Source: Gyrodactylus bullatarudis
Lineage: Eukaryota > Platyhelminthes > Monogenea > Gyrodactylidea > Gyrodactylidae
Assembly: GCA_012064415.1 (NCBI GenBank)
Contig: SSNU01000039.1
Coordinates: 154,265-218,264 of the forward strand
DNA length: 64,000 nucleotides
Direction: 5' to 3'
The position numbers and the translations under genes are program-made. The notes under the pieces are model-generated. The model was not told the DNA's origin, made no database searches, and worked only from the letters and a program-made list of their open reading frames with translations. Positions 21,038 to 34,167 of the stretch are shown here, one piece after another (position 1 is the stretch's first letter; each line of letters opens with the position of its first letter).

Positions 21038-23110
21038 TTACTTGTTAACAAGTTGATTGGGAGACTGAAAGCTTGACAACTTTTTTGCCATATCCAAGCA
21101 ATTCTCGAGACTAAAGTCATTCATCGTTGAACAGAGAGGATTGGCTGAAGGCATCAAGGAGTTGGTTGGATTCAACAGTGATGTCATAAGACTCAAATTA
21201 AACGAGGAACTATTTGTTGTTGATGTCGGGGCTACTGTCGATGATGGGGAGTTGTAACAATTTTGCGAGGCACTCAAGAAGGGTATTAGTGTGGCCAATG
21301 TGGAGAGTTGCTGTTGTAGCAGGGCTGGCTGGGATATTGACTGAGAGATGGGGGGCATTTCACTAGCCTGATTCATCACACTGAATAAATTTGCAAGGCT
21401 GAGCAAATTGTTGACGTCTGGTGATGATTGATTCAAGCTGGCCTGGCATGACTTTTGAGGGGGACTCGACTGATGTTGAATATTCATGGAGGAGTCGGTG
21501 TCCCTTTTTTCTACTGGCTTTTTCTGTTCGTCTGGAAATTGACGTTGCAACAAATTGAAGGCTGCGTTCAAGTGGGGATTTGTAAACTGTAAATCTTGCT
21601 TTGGCCCAGAGTTGGTCATGGTATCGTTAGATGGATTAGTCTTCTTAACAGTCTTGGATGGATAGGGGGTGTGGCAGTTTTTTTGCATTAGCGAGGGACA
21701 TTTATTTTTACTAATGTGAAGGCGAACCTGGCCCTTGTTGGCAAAGGGTTTACCACAAAAATGACATTTTGCCTTTTTATTGAGTCCATTTGCTGACATT
21801 GAGTGAGCATTGGTTGATGAGGGAGGTGTTGAAATCTGTGTATTTTGTCTTGGATTCATGGGATCCGTTGGGGGTTGTCGATTTTCATTGTTCATCTGAT
21901 GATCAAGACGCTGAAAGAGATCAAAGAAGGATGGTTCAATACCATTTCTGACTTGAGGGGAAATTCTATTACTCCCCGGATCTATTGGTGGTTTGCCTGA
22001 CTTTTCATTGCTTGTAATGTTGACAAGTTTCTGGAGAGAGAAGAGAGGATTTTCATCACTGTCTTCATCAGTAGGCTCTGAAGTCTTTTGAGAAATCGGA
22101 GATTTGAACTTTTTCTCACCGGCCTCTTTGACCGGTTCTAGATTTTTTCTCTTCAAATTCTGAGATTTATCTGGTGAAGACTTTTTAGATGATCTCCCGC
22201 TGCTCTTGCCAGAGTCCTGTGAGTCGGAAAAGTTTTTGTTATTCTTCAAGTTGTTTGCGTCTTGGTAGACGATTTCTGAGTAATGATTTGTTTTTATCAT
22301 GTGCATTGTTAGTTCTGGGAGGCTGCGAAACGACTGCTGGCAATGCATGCAACGAAGGATCTCTTTGGTTTGCTCTGTCTCTGAATTGATCCACATGTCT
22401 TGGCCGCGAACCAACTTTGGAATATCCTTTTCAGCCGGACTGGCCTTTGGCTTGTGTCCAGTATCTTTCATGTGGATGGTGAAAATGTATAGATTTTCAA
22501 ATTCCTCATTACAACTACACTGAAAGGCGGTCTCACGATATTTCCCATTGAGTAGAACCTGGGCAGGCAAATTCGGAAGGAGTTTCTGAGACTTTTTCTC
22601 GGAATCGTCCAACTTTTCAGGATTAGACTCGGGAGAGTTCTTACAAATACGATTGAAGGCGCTGAGTTTTGACTGATTTGATGAAGGCTCATCGTTGTAC
22701 GAATCCTTGCCGAGATCATCTTCTTGGCTTGTGGCCAAATTCATCAAATGATTGCCCAATTGAAAGAGCAACTCTCGAGATTGGCCATTCTTCATGACAT
22801 CCTTTGATAGAAGACTCTCCTTGAGCATTCTTAAGAGCGGATTTTCGGGAAATTCCTCTCCATTTCGTTTAACTGGATCGATCTCTTTACGATCTCTTTC
22901 ATCACCGGGGTTTACAGTTGACTTTTGACTATCCATGGATATCGTGGGGGATAGGGAGTTTGTCAATGAGAACTGACATTCATCTGAGCCAGAATTAGTT
23001 TCCTTGTTTATTTCCATTTCAGAGTTTGACATTGTCTCAATGGATTGGTCAATTTTTGACTTTTTTTCCAAATCTTCCAACATGATGCTACTCCCAGTTT
23101 CTGTGGTCAT
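21038..23110 (-). CDS. tsh: Teashirt/tiptop-family zinc-finger transcription factor
   Basis: A 690-codon exon. Finger 1 (residues 198-219) is unusual in having CxC instead of CxxC before HMKDTGH. It is followed by KLVRGQDMW (232-240), a hallmark linker of the family. Finger 2 (254-276) is CMHCQQSF...HMIKTNH. The last finger (449-471) is CHFCGKPF...HISKNKC, a C2HC type matching the C-terminal finger of arthropod tiptop/teashirt proteins. Residues 300-312 are Ser/Lys-rich, NPLFSLQKLVNI (354-365) is a conserved family block, and the remainder is Ser/Gln/Pro-rich. One family finger appears missing, and no clear PxDLS CtBP-binding motif was seen. Teashirt proteins are nuclear regulators of trunk, appendage and Wnt/Hox outputs. 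The ATG is supported by an in-frame TGA at 23119-23117 and a splice acceptor (TTTTCTTTTACAG, ending at 23123), so at least one 5' UTR exon lies to the right. Codons are far more GC-balanced than the surroundings. Confidence 0.9.
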   Translation of the reverse strand: MTTETGSSIMLEDLEKKSKIDQSIETMSNSEMEINKETNSGSDECQFSLTNSLSPTISMDSQKSTVNPGDERDRKEIDPVKRNGEEFPENPLLRMLKESLLSKDVMKNGQSRELLFQLGNHLMNLATSQEDDLGKDSYNDEPSSNQSKLSAFNRICKNSPESNPEKLDDSEKKSQKLLPNLPAQVLLNGKYRETAFQCSCNEEFENLYIFTIHMKDTGHKPKASPAEKDIPKLVRGQDMWINSETEQTKEILRCMHCQQSFRSLPELTMHMIKTNHYSEIVYQDANNLKNNKNFSDSQDSGKSSGRSSKKSSPDKSQNLKRKNLEPVKEAGEKKFKSPISQKTSEPTDEDSDENPLFSLQKLVNITSNEKSGKPPIDPGSNRISPQVRNGIEPSFFDLFQRLDHQMNNENRQPPTDPMNPRQNTQISTPPSSTNAHSMSANGLNKKAKCHFCGKPFANKGQVRLHISKNKCPSLMQKNCHTPYPSKTVKKTNPSNDTMTNSGPKQDLQFTNPHLNAAFNLLQRQFPDEQKKPVEKRDTDSSMNIQHQSSPPQKSCQASLNQSSPDVNNLLSLANLFSVMNQASEMPPISQSISQPALLQQQLSTLATLIPFLSASQNCYNSPSSTVAPTSTTNSSSFNLSLMTSLLNPTNSLMPSANPLCSTMNDFSLENCLDMAKKLSSFQSPNQLVNK

Positions 23111-24634
23111 TTGTTTTCAAATCTGTAAAAGAAAAAAAATTTTAATTAACCTTAAAAGACATATGAATTACTATTAGTTCCTTTCTACTATTTTCCCCAT
23201 TGACATATCATACCTGTCATGCCGTCAGTCAATCAATGGGAAAATTAACAGAAAAATAATTTATTAATAAAAACAAACACATGGGAAAAAAACAAGAACA
23301 AATCTATAACCGGAAATTTGACTGTTTCTTTTTCTTGAAACGTTGATTGAAACATAATCAATAATTACACATATACATTTCAAGAGTCAACTGCTTTAAT
23401 ATATTGTTACTAGAGTGATCAGGAGTCGCTATTTCAGTCAAATCATCTGGGTAATTTCAATAGCATCCCTACCACATTTTAGATAAACTCAAAAGACTCA
23501 AGCCGGTATAAGAGTCAGATGCGATCCAGTGAAATAACCAGATATTCTCTTCTCTCCTAACGAACTTGTTCTTAGGGACTAATCCAAGATGCCTTCACGA
23601 TAATTCAATCAACGAAAGCCAATAGAATTAGACACTAGATAGGATTTATGAAAATTTACGGGAATATCTAACTCGTGATAAGCTCGTTATTATACGAAGA
23701 AGAAGACGGCCCAGTTTGATATTTCAAATCTCAAAAACATCAATCATCATGACTTTTCATCAAGATTTATGAACGACATTCAATTTTTGATCGATTCTCA
23801 GTGTCTTTTTACATAGTGAATAAAAAATAAAATAATCAAATTGGTCAAACAGAATACAGGAGGTAGGGTGGAGGTTGTGGATTAGCTGAGAAACATTGAC
23901 CAACAACATTCACAATTGATTAGATTTCACATCAACCAAACAAAAAGTATCAAATAATCAAAATTCAGCAATGCTTGATTGATGGACGCATTGATGAAAC
24001 ACACGCACAGTTCGTGGTAGTTCTCACAGTGGTCAAATATTTTTTACAAAAAAAAAGAAACTTTCATAATTATCCATTGGGATATGGAAGTAGATTTCAG
24101 GAATTCAATTTAGGTAATTTTAAAACGCACGACTGTAAGAATTATTCATATTTCGAATTATGTTTGAATTTTTGAAAAAAATTATTTCCAAAGTAGTGAC
24201 AAAGTTTGATTTTTAGACGTTCTTTAGAAAAAATATGATCTAACTACTCACAAGTGACCTTTGTTATTCTGAGGATTCTTAGGTTCCTGTTTGATTTTCA
24301 TATTTTTATTACATAAAATTGGGCCTCAAAGAATCTTAATCAAATTCGAATACACGATGAATTTTATATAAATCATAAATTTCTATCTTCATATTAACTA
24401 GCTCTATTTTGATCACTTTTAAAATCACTAGAAATAAATGGTTTTTGATTACAAATCAAAAAGTTGAAAAGAATTAACAAAAAACTCGGGAATTTTCCTA
24501 TCGAAAATGAATGCATTGAAATTCTGATCAATTTTTATGGGAAATTTAGAAAAATCAACGCAAGTTTTAACTATGGTCTGTTTTGATAGACTATCAAATT
24601 TCAAAAATAATCAAATTTTACTTCAAGTTAGTTT
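23111..24634 (-). other. Start of the teashirt-like 5' intron
   Basis: The acceptor CAG at 23125-23123 abuts a 12-nt 5' UTR remnant (23122-23111). The donor exon could not be located. The sequence from 23125 on is presumed intron. It contains a segment (about 23495-23535, CCGGTATAAGAGTCAGATGC) repeated with changes at 25580-25625. No coding exon seen. Confidence 0.5.
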
Positions 24635-25260
24635 GCATGAAGATTGAGAATTCACTTGTTTTCTTCAAAAACTCAATATTTTTACCGGAAAGTCAGTAAA
24701 AATTTTATTTTTTGAATTCGATGATGAAGTAGGCCAATAAGTTGTGGAAATTTTAAAAATTTTCTGAAAAAATTCAATCTGATCGAAATTAAGCGGTTTT
24801 TATCGATTTTAAAGATTTGAAGCAGTTAATTAATTGCAGATATTCGAGATCAGCTAAAGACAAAGAGTTCGAATTGGGCAGTGGAGGTAAAAAGGATTCC
24901 ACTAAAGAAAAAGTTAAACTTTTAAATTTGGGATCATTTTTTTGATTTCGATGACGAATTTCCGTGAATTTCTGCAACCGAATTCGAACTCTTTGTCTTT
25001 TGCTGATCTCGAATATCTGCCTATAACGGCTTCAAACCTTTGAAATCGATAAAAAATTTGAGCTCAAAACTTGAAAAAGAGGAAATTTGGTGCATTTTCG
25101 GAATTCAAAAAAACTGCCTAATTTTGATCAGATTGATTTTTTTCTAATTTCCACAACTTATTGGCTTATTCCATTATGGGATTCGAAAAATTAATTTTTT
25201 CTGACTATCCGGAAAAAATTGATTTTTCTTGTAAAAAAAGTAAATTCTCATCTTCATGTC
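24635..25260. mobile_element. Foldback family 2 element, near full length
   Basis: The left end is GCATGAAGATTGAGAATTCA and the right end TAAATTCTCATCTTCATGTC, inverted. Inner halves are complementary too, with CACAACTTATTGGCTTATTC on the right matching AATAAGTTGTGG-like sequence on the left. About 625 bp, non-coding, probably within the teashirt-like intron. Confidence 0.8.
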
Positions 25261-26890
25261 AATTAGGTTTACTACAATTGGTTTTGGTTTTTCAAGAGTT
25301 GACATTTTCAATCAATGCCTATTTTTAGCAACCATTAATTATAATTGAATGTACTTATCTAAAGCTAAAATCTCAAGTGTCCACTACATAATTTCAAAGT
25401 GTTTTGGATCATGAATAAGAACATTCGCTTTTAGTTCATTTGTATCCCTGATCCTTTATTATGTGGGAATAGGCCAGGTTACTTTTGAAAATGGATTGTA
25501 GTCGTTTGTTTTTGGATGAGGAAAAAAACAAATAATAATTGGAATAAGAGGAATTTGCATATGCTCAGAAATTTGATATAAATATCAAGCCGGTGTAATA
25601 GTCTGATGAGATCCGGTGAAATATAAGCTTAATCACTAAATATTCACTCGACTTCTAATTCCTCATGAAGATATCTTCATCCTCAGTAAATAATAATTGA
25701 GCAGAAGGTTTTATTCGATAGAAACTCCAATAAAACTGGAACGATTCACCTCTACAATATTCAGATGAACAATTAATTAATTAAAAGTTATTTCTTTCAC
25801 TAAAATATTAAAAGAAGAATATTAGCCCAATGCAAAAGAAATAATACATAAAGAAAGAAGAGAATGAAATACTCTTTTTTGGTCAATATATCCCTACTCA
25901 AAATGAAAGAATGAAAGAAGAGAGACATTAGAGTGACCAGATATCTTCTTCTTCTCAGAAGAAAAGGGAAAAAGAATGACTACCATTGTGGGAATGTACG
26001 CATTTTTCTGTGTATGTGAGAAGGAACACTATATAAACTAAAAGAGGACATTGACAGAATCGGACAGATATCAATTCGCCTGTCAAATAATTTTCTCTTG
26101 TGTGTATGTGTCCATTACATTTAGATTTACAAGTTTTTCTTCTTTTTCTTCTCTTTCATTCTCTGGCCTTAACTAAGGAATATATTTCCTTCATGAGTAT
26201 ACATCATAAAGTTTAATGGGACTGAAACCGTGCGTATGTATTGGACAAAGTTGCAAAATTGACTTTAAACAGTTCTGATCGGCCAAAGAGCTTTTTTTTC
26301 ATAATTTTGTTTATCTTATTACAGAAACATAAAAAGATATTTTGATGGAAAAATTTTGGAAAATTTCATTCTAGTCTAGCGTCTATATCCAGAGAAAGAA
26401 CTATCTGGGAGTTTTGAAAACTTTACTGAAGCTTCATGTCAAGCTATATCCTTTGATAGATACTTGGGTTTTATCACAAGGTTATGAGGAAAATCTCAAA
26501 TTTGATGACTTGTATAATCAATTTTTGAAGAAATTTTGAATTGGCGCCATTTTTTTGAGGTGAGAATTTTGATTTTTTTCATCTTTTTAATGCTTAAAAA
26601 TAGTGATCCCTTTCAAGCAAGTCAAATCACACAAATTTAAAATTTTATAACCTTTTGCTGATTCCGAATCTGAATTGCTTTTAGAAAGTTGACAAATCAT
26701 TTAAAAGATAAAATAGGTTACAATTGGCTCTAAAAATAGTTATCTTCAAAACTATGAGAGATATCGAGCAGGCAATTGCACATTTGAGATCTACAGCTAT
26801 TGTTTTACGTTGGAGAGTTATCTTTTTTTCTTAAGGCCTCAGGAAATAGGCTCTTCAAGCAACTTTGGTTAGCATCAGTGACAAGCTATC
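25261..26890. other. Mostly repeat-poor non-coding stretch
   Basis: No gene. Contains a purine-rich segment (about 25800-25990) and the CCGGTGTAATA / CCGGTGAAATA near-tandem pair at 25583-25617. It lies upstream of the teashirt-like exon and could be intronic or regulatory; nothing proves it. Confidence 0.35.
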
Positions 26891-26894
26891 TAAA

Positions 26895-27365
26895 GCTATT
26901 TGACATGAAGATGAGAATTTACTATTTTTACAAAAAACTCAATATTTTCCTACGGATTCACAGAAACAAATTATAATTTTTTGAATTTTAAGACGGATTG
27001 AGCTAATAAGATATATCCGAAAAAAATTCAATCTGACCAAAATAAGGCCGTGTTTTGAATTTCGAAAATGTACCAAATTTCCACTTTTTCAGTTTTTGAA
27101 CCCAAAATTTTTATCGATTTCGATTATTCAAAGCAGTTTGGTGATAATTGAAAAATTCAAATGGTTCGATTTCCCACAGTAATGACGAACTTCAGTGAAC
27201 TTCTACAAGTGAATTTGAATTCTTTGTTCAATGTTGATCCCAAATATCAAATCCTCGAAATAGATAAAAAATTTGAGCTCAAAAGTTGAAAAAGTGGAAA
27301 TTCGGTACATTTTCGAAATTCGAAAAGCGGCTTTATTTTGGTCAGATTGAATTTTTTCAGCCTTA
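26895..27365. repeat. Foldback family 2 fragment
   Basis: Starts TTGACATGAAGATGAGAATT and holds internal family 2 segments (AAATTCGGTACATTTTCG). It ends before the expected right terminus. Confidence 0.6.
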
Positions 27366-27384
27366 ATTATAAAATAGATTCACC

Positions 27385-27417
27385 TTGTTGAGACCTGCGT
27401 AATAACTGAGAATTTCC
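27385..27417 (+). repeat. 33-bp exact repeat, copy 1 (copy 2 at 36120-36152)
   Basis: Begins TTGTTGAGACCTGCGTAATA and is identical over 33 bases to 36120-36152 on the same strand. Looser similarity (AATAGATT before, TA[TC]A[TG]T[TA]AGGG after) suggests the remains of a dispersed element. Confidence 0.7.
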
Positions 27418-30105
27418 AACTCTGATAAACACCCTATATTTAGGGCTAATGTCTGGCGCTATAAATAAATTTCTTTGTGCTCCCACAATGTCTCAATGAG
27501 TAATGTGTACTATCAGAGGAAAAATACATAAATCATATTTGTTAAAAACTTTACACAACAACATGTCTACTGTACTATGCCAATAGATCCACCTCTATGA
27601 ATGTATTTCATATTCATATTCTTTCCATTGTATAGATGATTAGTATTATTAGTATTCGATGATTTATGAACTCATCAAATACATCCATGACAGGTGAAGA
27701 AAAAGGAGTCCCTCCACCCTTCTCTTCTGAGATATTTTTGTGAACCCTTGTCTAAATCACACATACACATAGATTAATACCAAAAGGCTGACATAAACCA
27801 TTTGCGTGCTTTTTCGTGTAACAATAAGCAAGAATAGTTGATGGATATATATATATTCGATAACATTTAGGTATCTTTAAAAAAAGTAAATTAAAATATG
27901 TATGTACTGGATTAATCTTGGTTAAAGATGGAGGCCATTTGATTGATGGCCAGGAAATAATATAGAGTATTTTAGTACAGTTCCTATTATTAATACATAG
28001 CATTTGAATATTGGAAGAGTGGGCTGTACATTTCTCATGTTTTTTTTAACAAGACAAGGCTCATTAGGAAGAAAATACAAAACAGCAAAATGATAAATGA
28101 GCTTTTAATTTTATCTCTTATTTCTCCCCATAAAGTAATATACTTGTACTTGAAATATTGCAAAAGGAGATATATGGACATAAGAACATGTCATTTTCAT
28201 TGATTTATCGAGGGGCCATTGATTGCTGATTTAAAACTCTGGGTGAGAAGCTTCATCATAAATAGGGCCACAAATTTGCATATATTTTGCACTTGGTTCA
28301 AATTTTAATTAAAATCACTCCTACAACGCAGGAATTTCCTTTCAAAAACTATATAATTTGGATAAAAAAATTGTTTGCACATATATCTGAGTTTTTATCT
28401 TAATAGTGTATTATAAAAGAGGTTACAGCATATATAATTCAGCAAAGGTTGGCCCAACTTTTTCTTGAAAATCAATGTTCAATACATATACAACACAAAA
28501 GTTTTTCGTACATATTTTTGTGGTCCTAATCATAACTAAATAAAAACAAAATGAGACATCAAAATTTTGTTCCATTGAGAAATCTTGGAATGGTTTTGAA
28601 TACCAACGGGAGCATTTTATTCTTTAGATATATACTGGGGTTTTCATTCAGATGAGGACCCAGTTGAATCAATGTTAAATCAAGATTAAATTGAATCAAA
28701 CCAGGAAGCTTTTCGAATTTCTAAAATTTAGACAACATAGTTTTGTAAAATCAAAAAAATCTATTAGTTTTTGTCTTTTTGTATCGAATAATCTGACGAT
28801 CAAGTAGATGAAGATAAATTATGTCTAAATAATAATAATAATAATAACATTTTTTAGTATGTAATCAATCATTTGAGACCTCTTGTAATTCATTCACAAT
28901 GTCATCCTGGCTGTCATGTTTGTTTGTTTGTTTTTATGTGAGGGTGGATGTTTACATTCAAAGTAGGGGCAGAGGGGCAATTTTATGTATGAAAATAACA
29001 AGACTATTCCCTTTAATACGTATTTCCTGGATATTTTGAGTGTGTGTTATTCGTTTCTTGTGAATTTTCTTCGCTACCTCGAATATATGAGAATTACAAT
29101 GGCAATTTAATAACCATTTTAATGATCTCACAGAACATCCCATTACACAGATAAACCCTGTTGTGGGTTAAAAAGCAATTTTGTCAAACTTTATAGTGTT
29201 ATAAATCAAATGAAAAACCATTTTTTTCTAATTCAGATTCCCGACACACCTCGGAAATCTCTTTGAATGATTAAATTATGACCAGAAGGAATTGTCATTT
29301 TAGATTACTTGTTGATCTTCTGACTCAGTTCTAAAGAATCAAATCATTCCGCAAAGCTTTCTTGAGCTGTTTCATCTTTCATAACAAAATTTCGGAAGTA
29401 TTCAAAATTTTTGAACCTTTTTTTATTTTTATTTTACTTTCTCATACAATATATTCGGTTTTTATTAATCTTTAGCAATTTCATACATCTCATTTCAGAA
29501 TCATTAAAAGATTTAACTCAGCAAAAATAACTTATGGAAAAATATAAAAATTGAACTATGGGTTATTTATTCTTTTGAGCAACATAAATGAGTCTCTCTA
29601 CCACAAATACTTCTAGGAGTTAAACTGTAGAGGTTGCTCTTATCAAGTGTTTTTTTTAGAGTCAATCGTCTTCTTTGAACTTCTAATGTCACTATCATCA
29701 TATATATATCAATATATACTGTACACTGTAGATATGAGAAAATATATATCTAGAGAGTAGATTGAAGTAGTCGTTTTTTTATTTTTGTTAATCAACTTTT
29801 TCTATGTGTACCCATCAAAATGTCAGATCAAAGATAATTTCTCATATTTTTCCAGCATCATCTTTCGTTGACAGCCGATAATAGAAAGATAGATAGTTTG
29901 CTTGCTAAATTAGTAAAATATATATATTCATATAAACATTGCAAGTTCAGATTGTATTACTCAATTGATGTAATTCAATTTGAGTCCATTCAATCTTTCC
30001 AATGTTTGCCTTCTTATTTTTTTCTTCTTTCTTAATGCAACCTATTCATACTTTTACAATGTCCAAAGTGAAAACGAGTAATTTTAGTGTTTAACCCTAT
30101 GTAAT

Positions 30106-30206
30106 CGTCTTACTTGGTAATGGATTAGCCCATGTCGCTGAAGGTTACCGGTTACAAATAGATCCCACTGTGACAAGTACGAAAGAAACTTTCAGAGCAT
30201 TTGGAA
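30106..30206 (-). repeat. Penelope-like terminal fragment, second copy
   Basis: Shares the AATGGATTAGCCCATGTCGC block and GATCCCACTGTGACAAGTAC-type continuation with 20400-20500, in the same orientation. It stops before the position of the ribozyme, so no hammerhead is present. Confidence 0.5.
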
Positions 30207-31388
30207 ATTATACTCTTTGCATTCAAAATTTTCATGAATGGTTTAACTCTCTTCAAAATAGAGCAATTTATTTTTATGCAATTTCTAATCTCCATTAACT
30301 AAGATATTAATCTTCATGCCGTCCGAACCTTTTCTCAAAGTTCGAATTCAAAATGAAAAAACTGCCTAATTCATAAACCTAACCAATAGAATATAAGTTC
30401 ATAATTCAAAATGTAAAGAGAATATATTAAATCACTAAATGTACATTTCTCAAAGGATCATCAGTAGTGTCACTTTAAAAATGATAAATATTTTTCAAAA
30501 AGTCAATGAATATAATAATTCACAAGTTCTCAAAGAAATAGTAAAAGATCAAGAAACAGAATAAAATGTAAGCTGAAAAATAAATAGCAGAAATGGAGAG
30601 AAAAGTGAAAAAGCTGACATCGGCCAGGGTAGTTGAAGATTGTATGAGTAATTTTTCTGAACACATAGATTTGGTTTGTACAAGTTAATTTAAAAAAAAC
30701 CAATATAAAGCTTAAAATATATCCCTTATTCAGAAACTATTCATAACTCATAACTTTTATGCATTTCCGAGTAAAAAATCTCAGAATTCTACGATACGAT
30801 TTTCCTTGTCATAATCAGTTGAACAACTCAAAAGTAGTATGATTGCGAGTTGGAAAGGCGAGTGAAAAGAAGAAATCCAACAGTTTTTCACACCTCTTCA
30901 CATAAACACACCGAGAGAACGTACATGAGAAGAAATTTCTTTTTATCTTGACAGAAATGTCATCAAAGGTGTTACAAGTTACACTCAAATATGTTGACAC
31001 ACAGATAGATAAAAACCAGGATCAGACCAGTTGAAATCTTGTTTACCAACACCAAAAAGTCGAAAGTGAAATGACCAAAAAAAATACCAGAGTAATGATA
31101 ATAAATGATAGATGTAGGTGTGAATATAAAAACTCACATCTTTTTTCGAGAAGACAGAAAGGTCCTTTATCGTGTAATAATAATCCAAGAGAGAATTTGA
31201 TTGTTTTAAGGCGTTTTTGTTAATTGAGGGAATTTCCAAAAATAAAATCTTGTCTTAATGGATGAGAGGGGTCATTGACATTTGTAATTCGTAAATGGCA
31301 GAAGTGTAATTTATTTTTTGAGAAATAGTAGTTTTCAAATAAGCCAGATTGCCTTGAAACGAACAAGCTTGTAAAGTATAGTCGGCTG

Positions 31389-31460
31389 TGATTGGTTGAA
31401 AATACCTTCGACCAATCAGATTAATCTATACACACATCTATACTAAACAACACACGGAAT
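31389..31460. promoter_or_regulatory. Paired CCAAT module
   Basis: TGATTGGT (31389-31396) and ACCAATCA (31411-31418) form an inverted pair 14 bases apart. They are followed by CAGATTAATC and ACTAAACAACACACGG. A closely similar arrangement lies at 54091-54146. The consensus matches the NF-Y-type CCAAT box; whether it is a regulatory site or the end of a small repeat is unresolved. Confidence 0.35.
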
Positions 31461-34167
31461 ATACAAAAAGTACTACTACCATTCATTCAGAAATGAATTT
31501 AAGGCATGACAGTAAGAGTATTGCGATGTCAATCAATTCTGGAACTCTCCATCTCTCTCCTCCTTTATATATTTTGTGTTTGCTTGTAATGCATACACTA
31601 GCAAATATATATTTTTATAATATGAAATATCATCATCACAATTGTATAGATTCATCCCTCCCTCTTTTGTTACTACTACTACTACTAATCTATCCATCAG
31701 AAAAGCATTTATACACACACACCAGAAAGAAAAAAAAGTCTCTGCAATGCATTGTTTCTTTTTTTCAGAGATGGAAGCAATTTGATTGATACGTCTTGAT
31801 GCTAAAGAGCGTAGTTTAGCATTTATTCCATAAAGTAGCGTCTTCTTTATTCTACTGATTTATTTCTCCGTCACATCACGCCAATTACGCAGTTTCCCAA
31901 CACTAACAAGAGGATTGTGTAACCTCTAAAGATCTTTCTTAATTCACACAGTGAAAAATTCATTCATCGGTTTATTTTTTCACTATAGAATTACTACTAT
32001 TCAGTAGTAAAACGAGAAATAAGTTGAATGGACTTAACGTAGAATTGATAATACGTCAAGGGTTCTTGCATATACTTCTTGACACTGTTACATGTCATGA
32101 CAACATGACGAGAACAATTTCAATTTAATATAATATTATATAAGACCTGACATGTAAGAACTATAAAGAGACATGATGAAATTCATGACAGGTAGATGAA
32201 AAATTCTTTTTTTTTATTTTGGTTGACAATTTCACTGTATCAGAGAAATAGGCTGCACAATGCTTGCCAATATTAACAAAAAAAACAATGATTAGTGAGC
32301 TTTCAATCTCTCTGTATATCTCTTTGGTTTGGTGCGAGTGTGTATCGTGATTGATGACGTAATTTTCACCGAGAGAGAAAAAAGAAATGGTTGTGTCCAA
32401 GAAATGAAGAAAAAATTAGATAAATTATGTAATTTTCTGTTGTTGTCGTTCTTGTTGTTGTTAGAGAGACGAAAACGATTTTCTCTCTTCATTTCAAAAT
32501 TTATCGTTCCCAATTATGAGGGAACATGGGTGAACTTTTAGGTTGATTGATGAGACGAAATTGCATTTTCCACCAATTTTATAATTTCAGGTTTTTCTGG
32601 TTATCTTTTAAATAAAAAGTTTAAAAAATCCTAAATGCACAAATCCCTGGTAATCAGAACTGTCTTATTTTATATTTTGATCTAAATTACCTCGGCAAAT
32701 TTCTCTTGGTGCTGATCTGATATTTTTGAATCTATAAATCAACATGAAGCCCACTTTAGAAGAAGAATTTGAAAAAATCAATTTTTAAGAGCTCTGATTT
32801 CAAAGTGAGAAAGTAATTTCGGTTTTTAGGATCACAACAAGACAAGAAAAATGATTCCCACTATTAAAATTTAGATAAATTCGTCATTTTTCGTCAAATG
32901 ATGGGGGAGGGGAATGATTCTTGGAATCAGATTCATTTCTTTGACTAATTGTGATCCTAAAAATCAACTATTGATCACTCTCTCACGTTTAGATTAGGAG
33001 AATTTAGGTGAAACGGACAGTACCATAACGTGGGATGATTTTTCGTCTTCAGAAATATGCCAACCATCATATGGGTACTATACCTTTTACAGACGAAAAA
33101 AAGAAAAATCTAAGTACAAAAAGAGACCTAAATAGATTCAAAATGAGACAGTAAAAATGGGGGATAGTATTACGTATTACAAAGTTAAATTTTTAATGTA
33201 AAATACTAATTGAAATATGATTGGTTGAAAATTAGGGGGCTTACATAGAACGTAGAATATTTTTTGTTTGTATGTGTCTATTTTCACAACGTGTTTTCCT
33301 ATAGAAAAAAATTGGAGCATATAAAACTTAACTTGATAGGAGAAAGGAAGAAATTCTTGAATTCTCAAGAACAGCAGGTCACATCCCGAAATGTGAAATA
33401 TGTCCCAGTTTTGATAAATAGACAAGTTTTAATTGGTCATGACAGAATCAATGTTGACTTTGGAAAGTAAAAATTGAAGTGGGTAAATTGTCTCCCCTGA
33501 GTACGACTACTCAAAGGACATCTCACCAACGTCAAAAAAACAATGATCAAACTTTTTAGATATCCTTCAAAAAAGGACACAAAAAACAAGTATTTATATA
33601 AGATAATAGGGTCATTAATCATGAACATATTTTTATTTATATGTTAGTGATTTTATTCTGGACTGTTTTCCTTTTGTTGCTACTAACATCAAATCGTTGA
33701 CGCTTGTCATCAACGTTGACTCATTGTTTTGTTTGAAATGAGAAGAGGATCTTAATGTTTTCCACTCCACAAACCAAATTTACCAATATTTCCCTCCCGG
33801 AGAGCCAGGAGAAAAATAATTTTTCAAATTCCACAATGAAAAGAACGAATGAGAGGGGAATATAAAAGACAAAGAATTCTAATCTAACAGTAGAGGTTGA
33901 GAGAAACCAAGTGTTTCCAAGAAAAACATCAACTTCTAAATTTTTGATAATTTTTCATTCGTTATAACCAAACTTTTCAAATGGTTCGAATTTCTGTGAA
34001 ATTCTGCAGGTGAATTGGAAATCTTTGTCTGATGTTGATCCCAAATATCAGCATTTAACTAGAACCAAATAATTTTATTTCCTCTTTCAAAAGCTATTTT
34101 CTGCTTCTTTAAAATACAAGTATGGCTCAAGAAAGATGCCTGTCTCACAGATGACCCAATAGGGGTT

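Larger units (their letters stand above)
27418..34167. other. Large gene-free, relatively repeat-poor region
   Basis: No coding sequence is recognised. Visible items are a short AAT microsatellite (about 28828-28847), a Penelope-like fragment (30106-30206), a diverged copy of the 15-kb palindrome arm (30438-30680), a TAC microsatellite (31671-31686), a paired CCAAT module (31389-31460), and a family 1-like stretch (32740-33000). The low density of foldback elements upstream of a developmental regulator makes this the most likely place for teashirt-like 5' exons or enhancers, by inference only. Confidence 0.4.

Noticed and set aside
22189..22719. Extra frames on both strands within the teashirt-like exon
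   Set aside because: Shadows of the 690-codon frame.
25600..25640. Hammerhead-like CTGATGA-8 nt-GAAA
   Set aside because: Helix II cannot form; the same spacing also occurs near 15114, showing it arises by chance in this AT-rich sequence.
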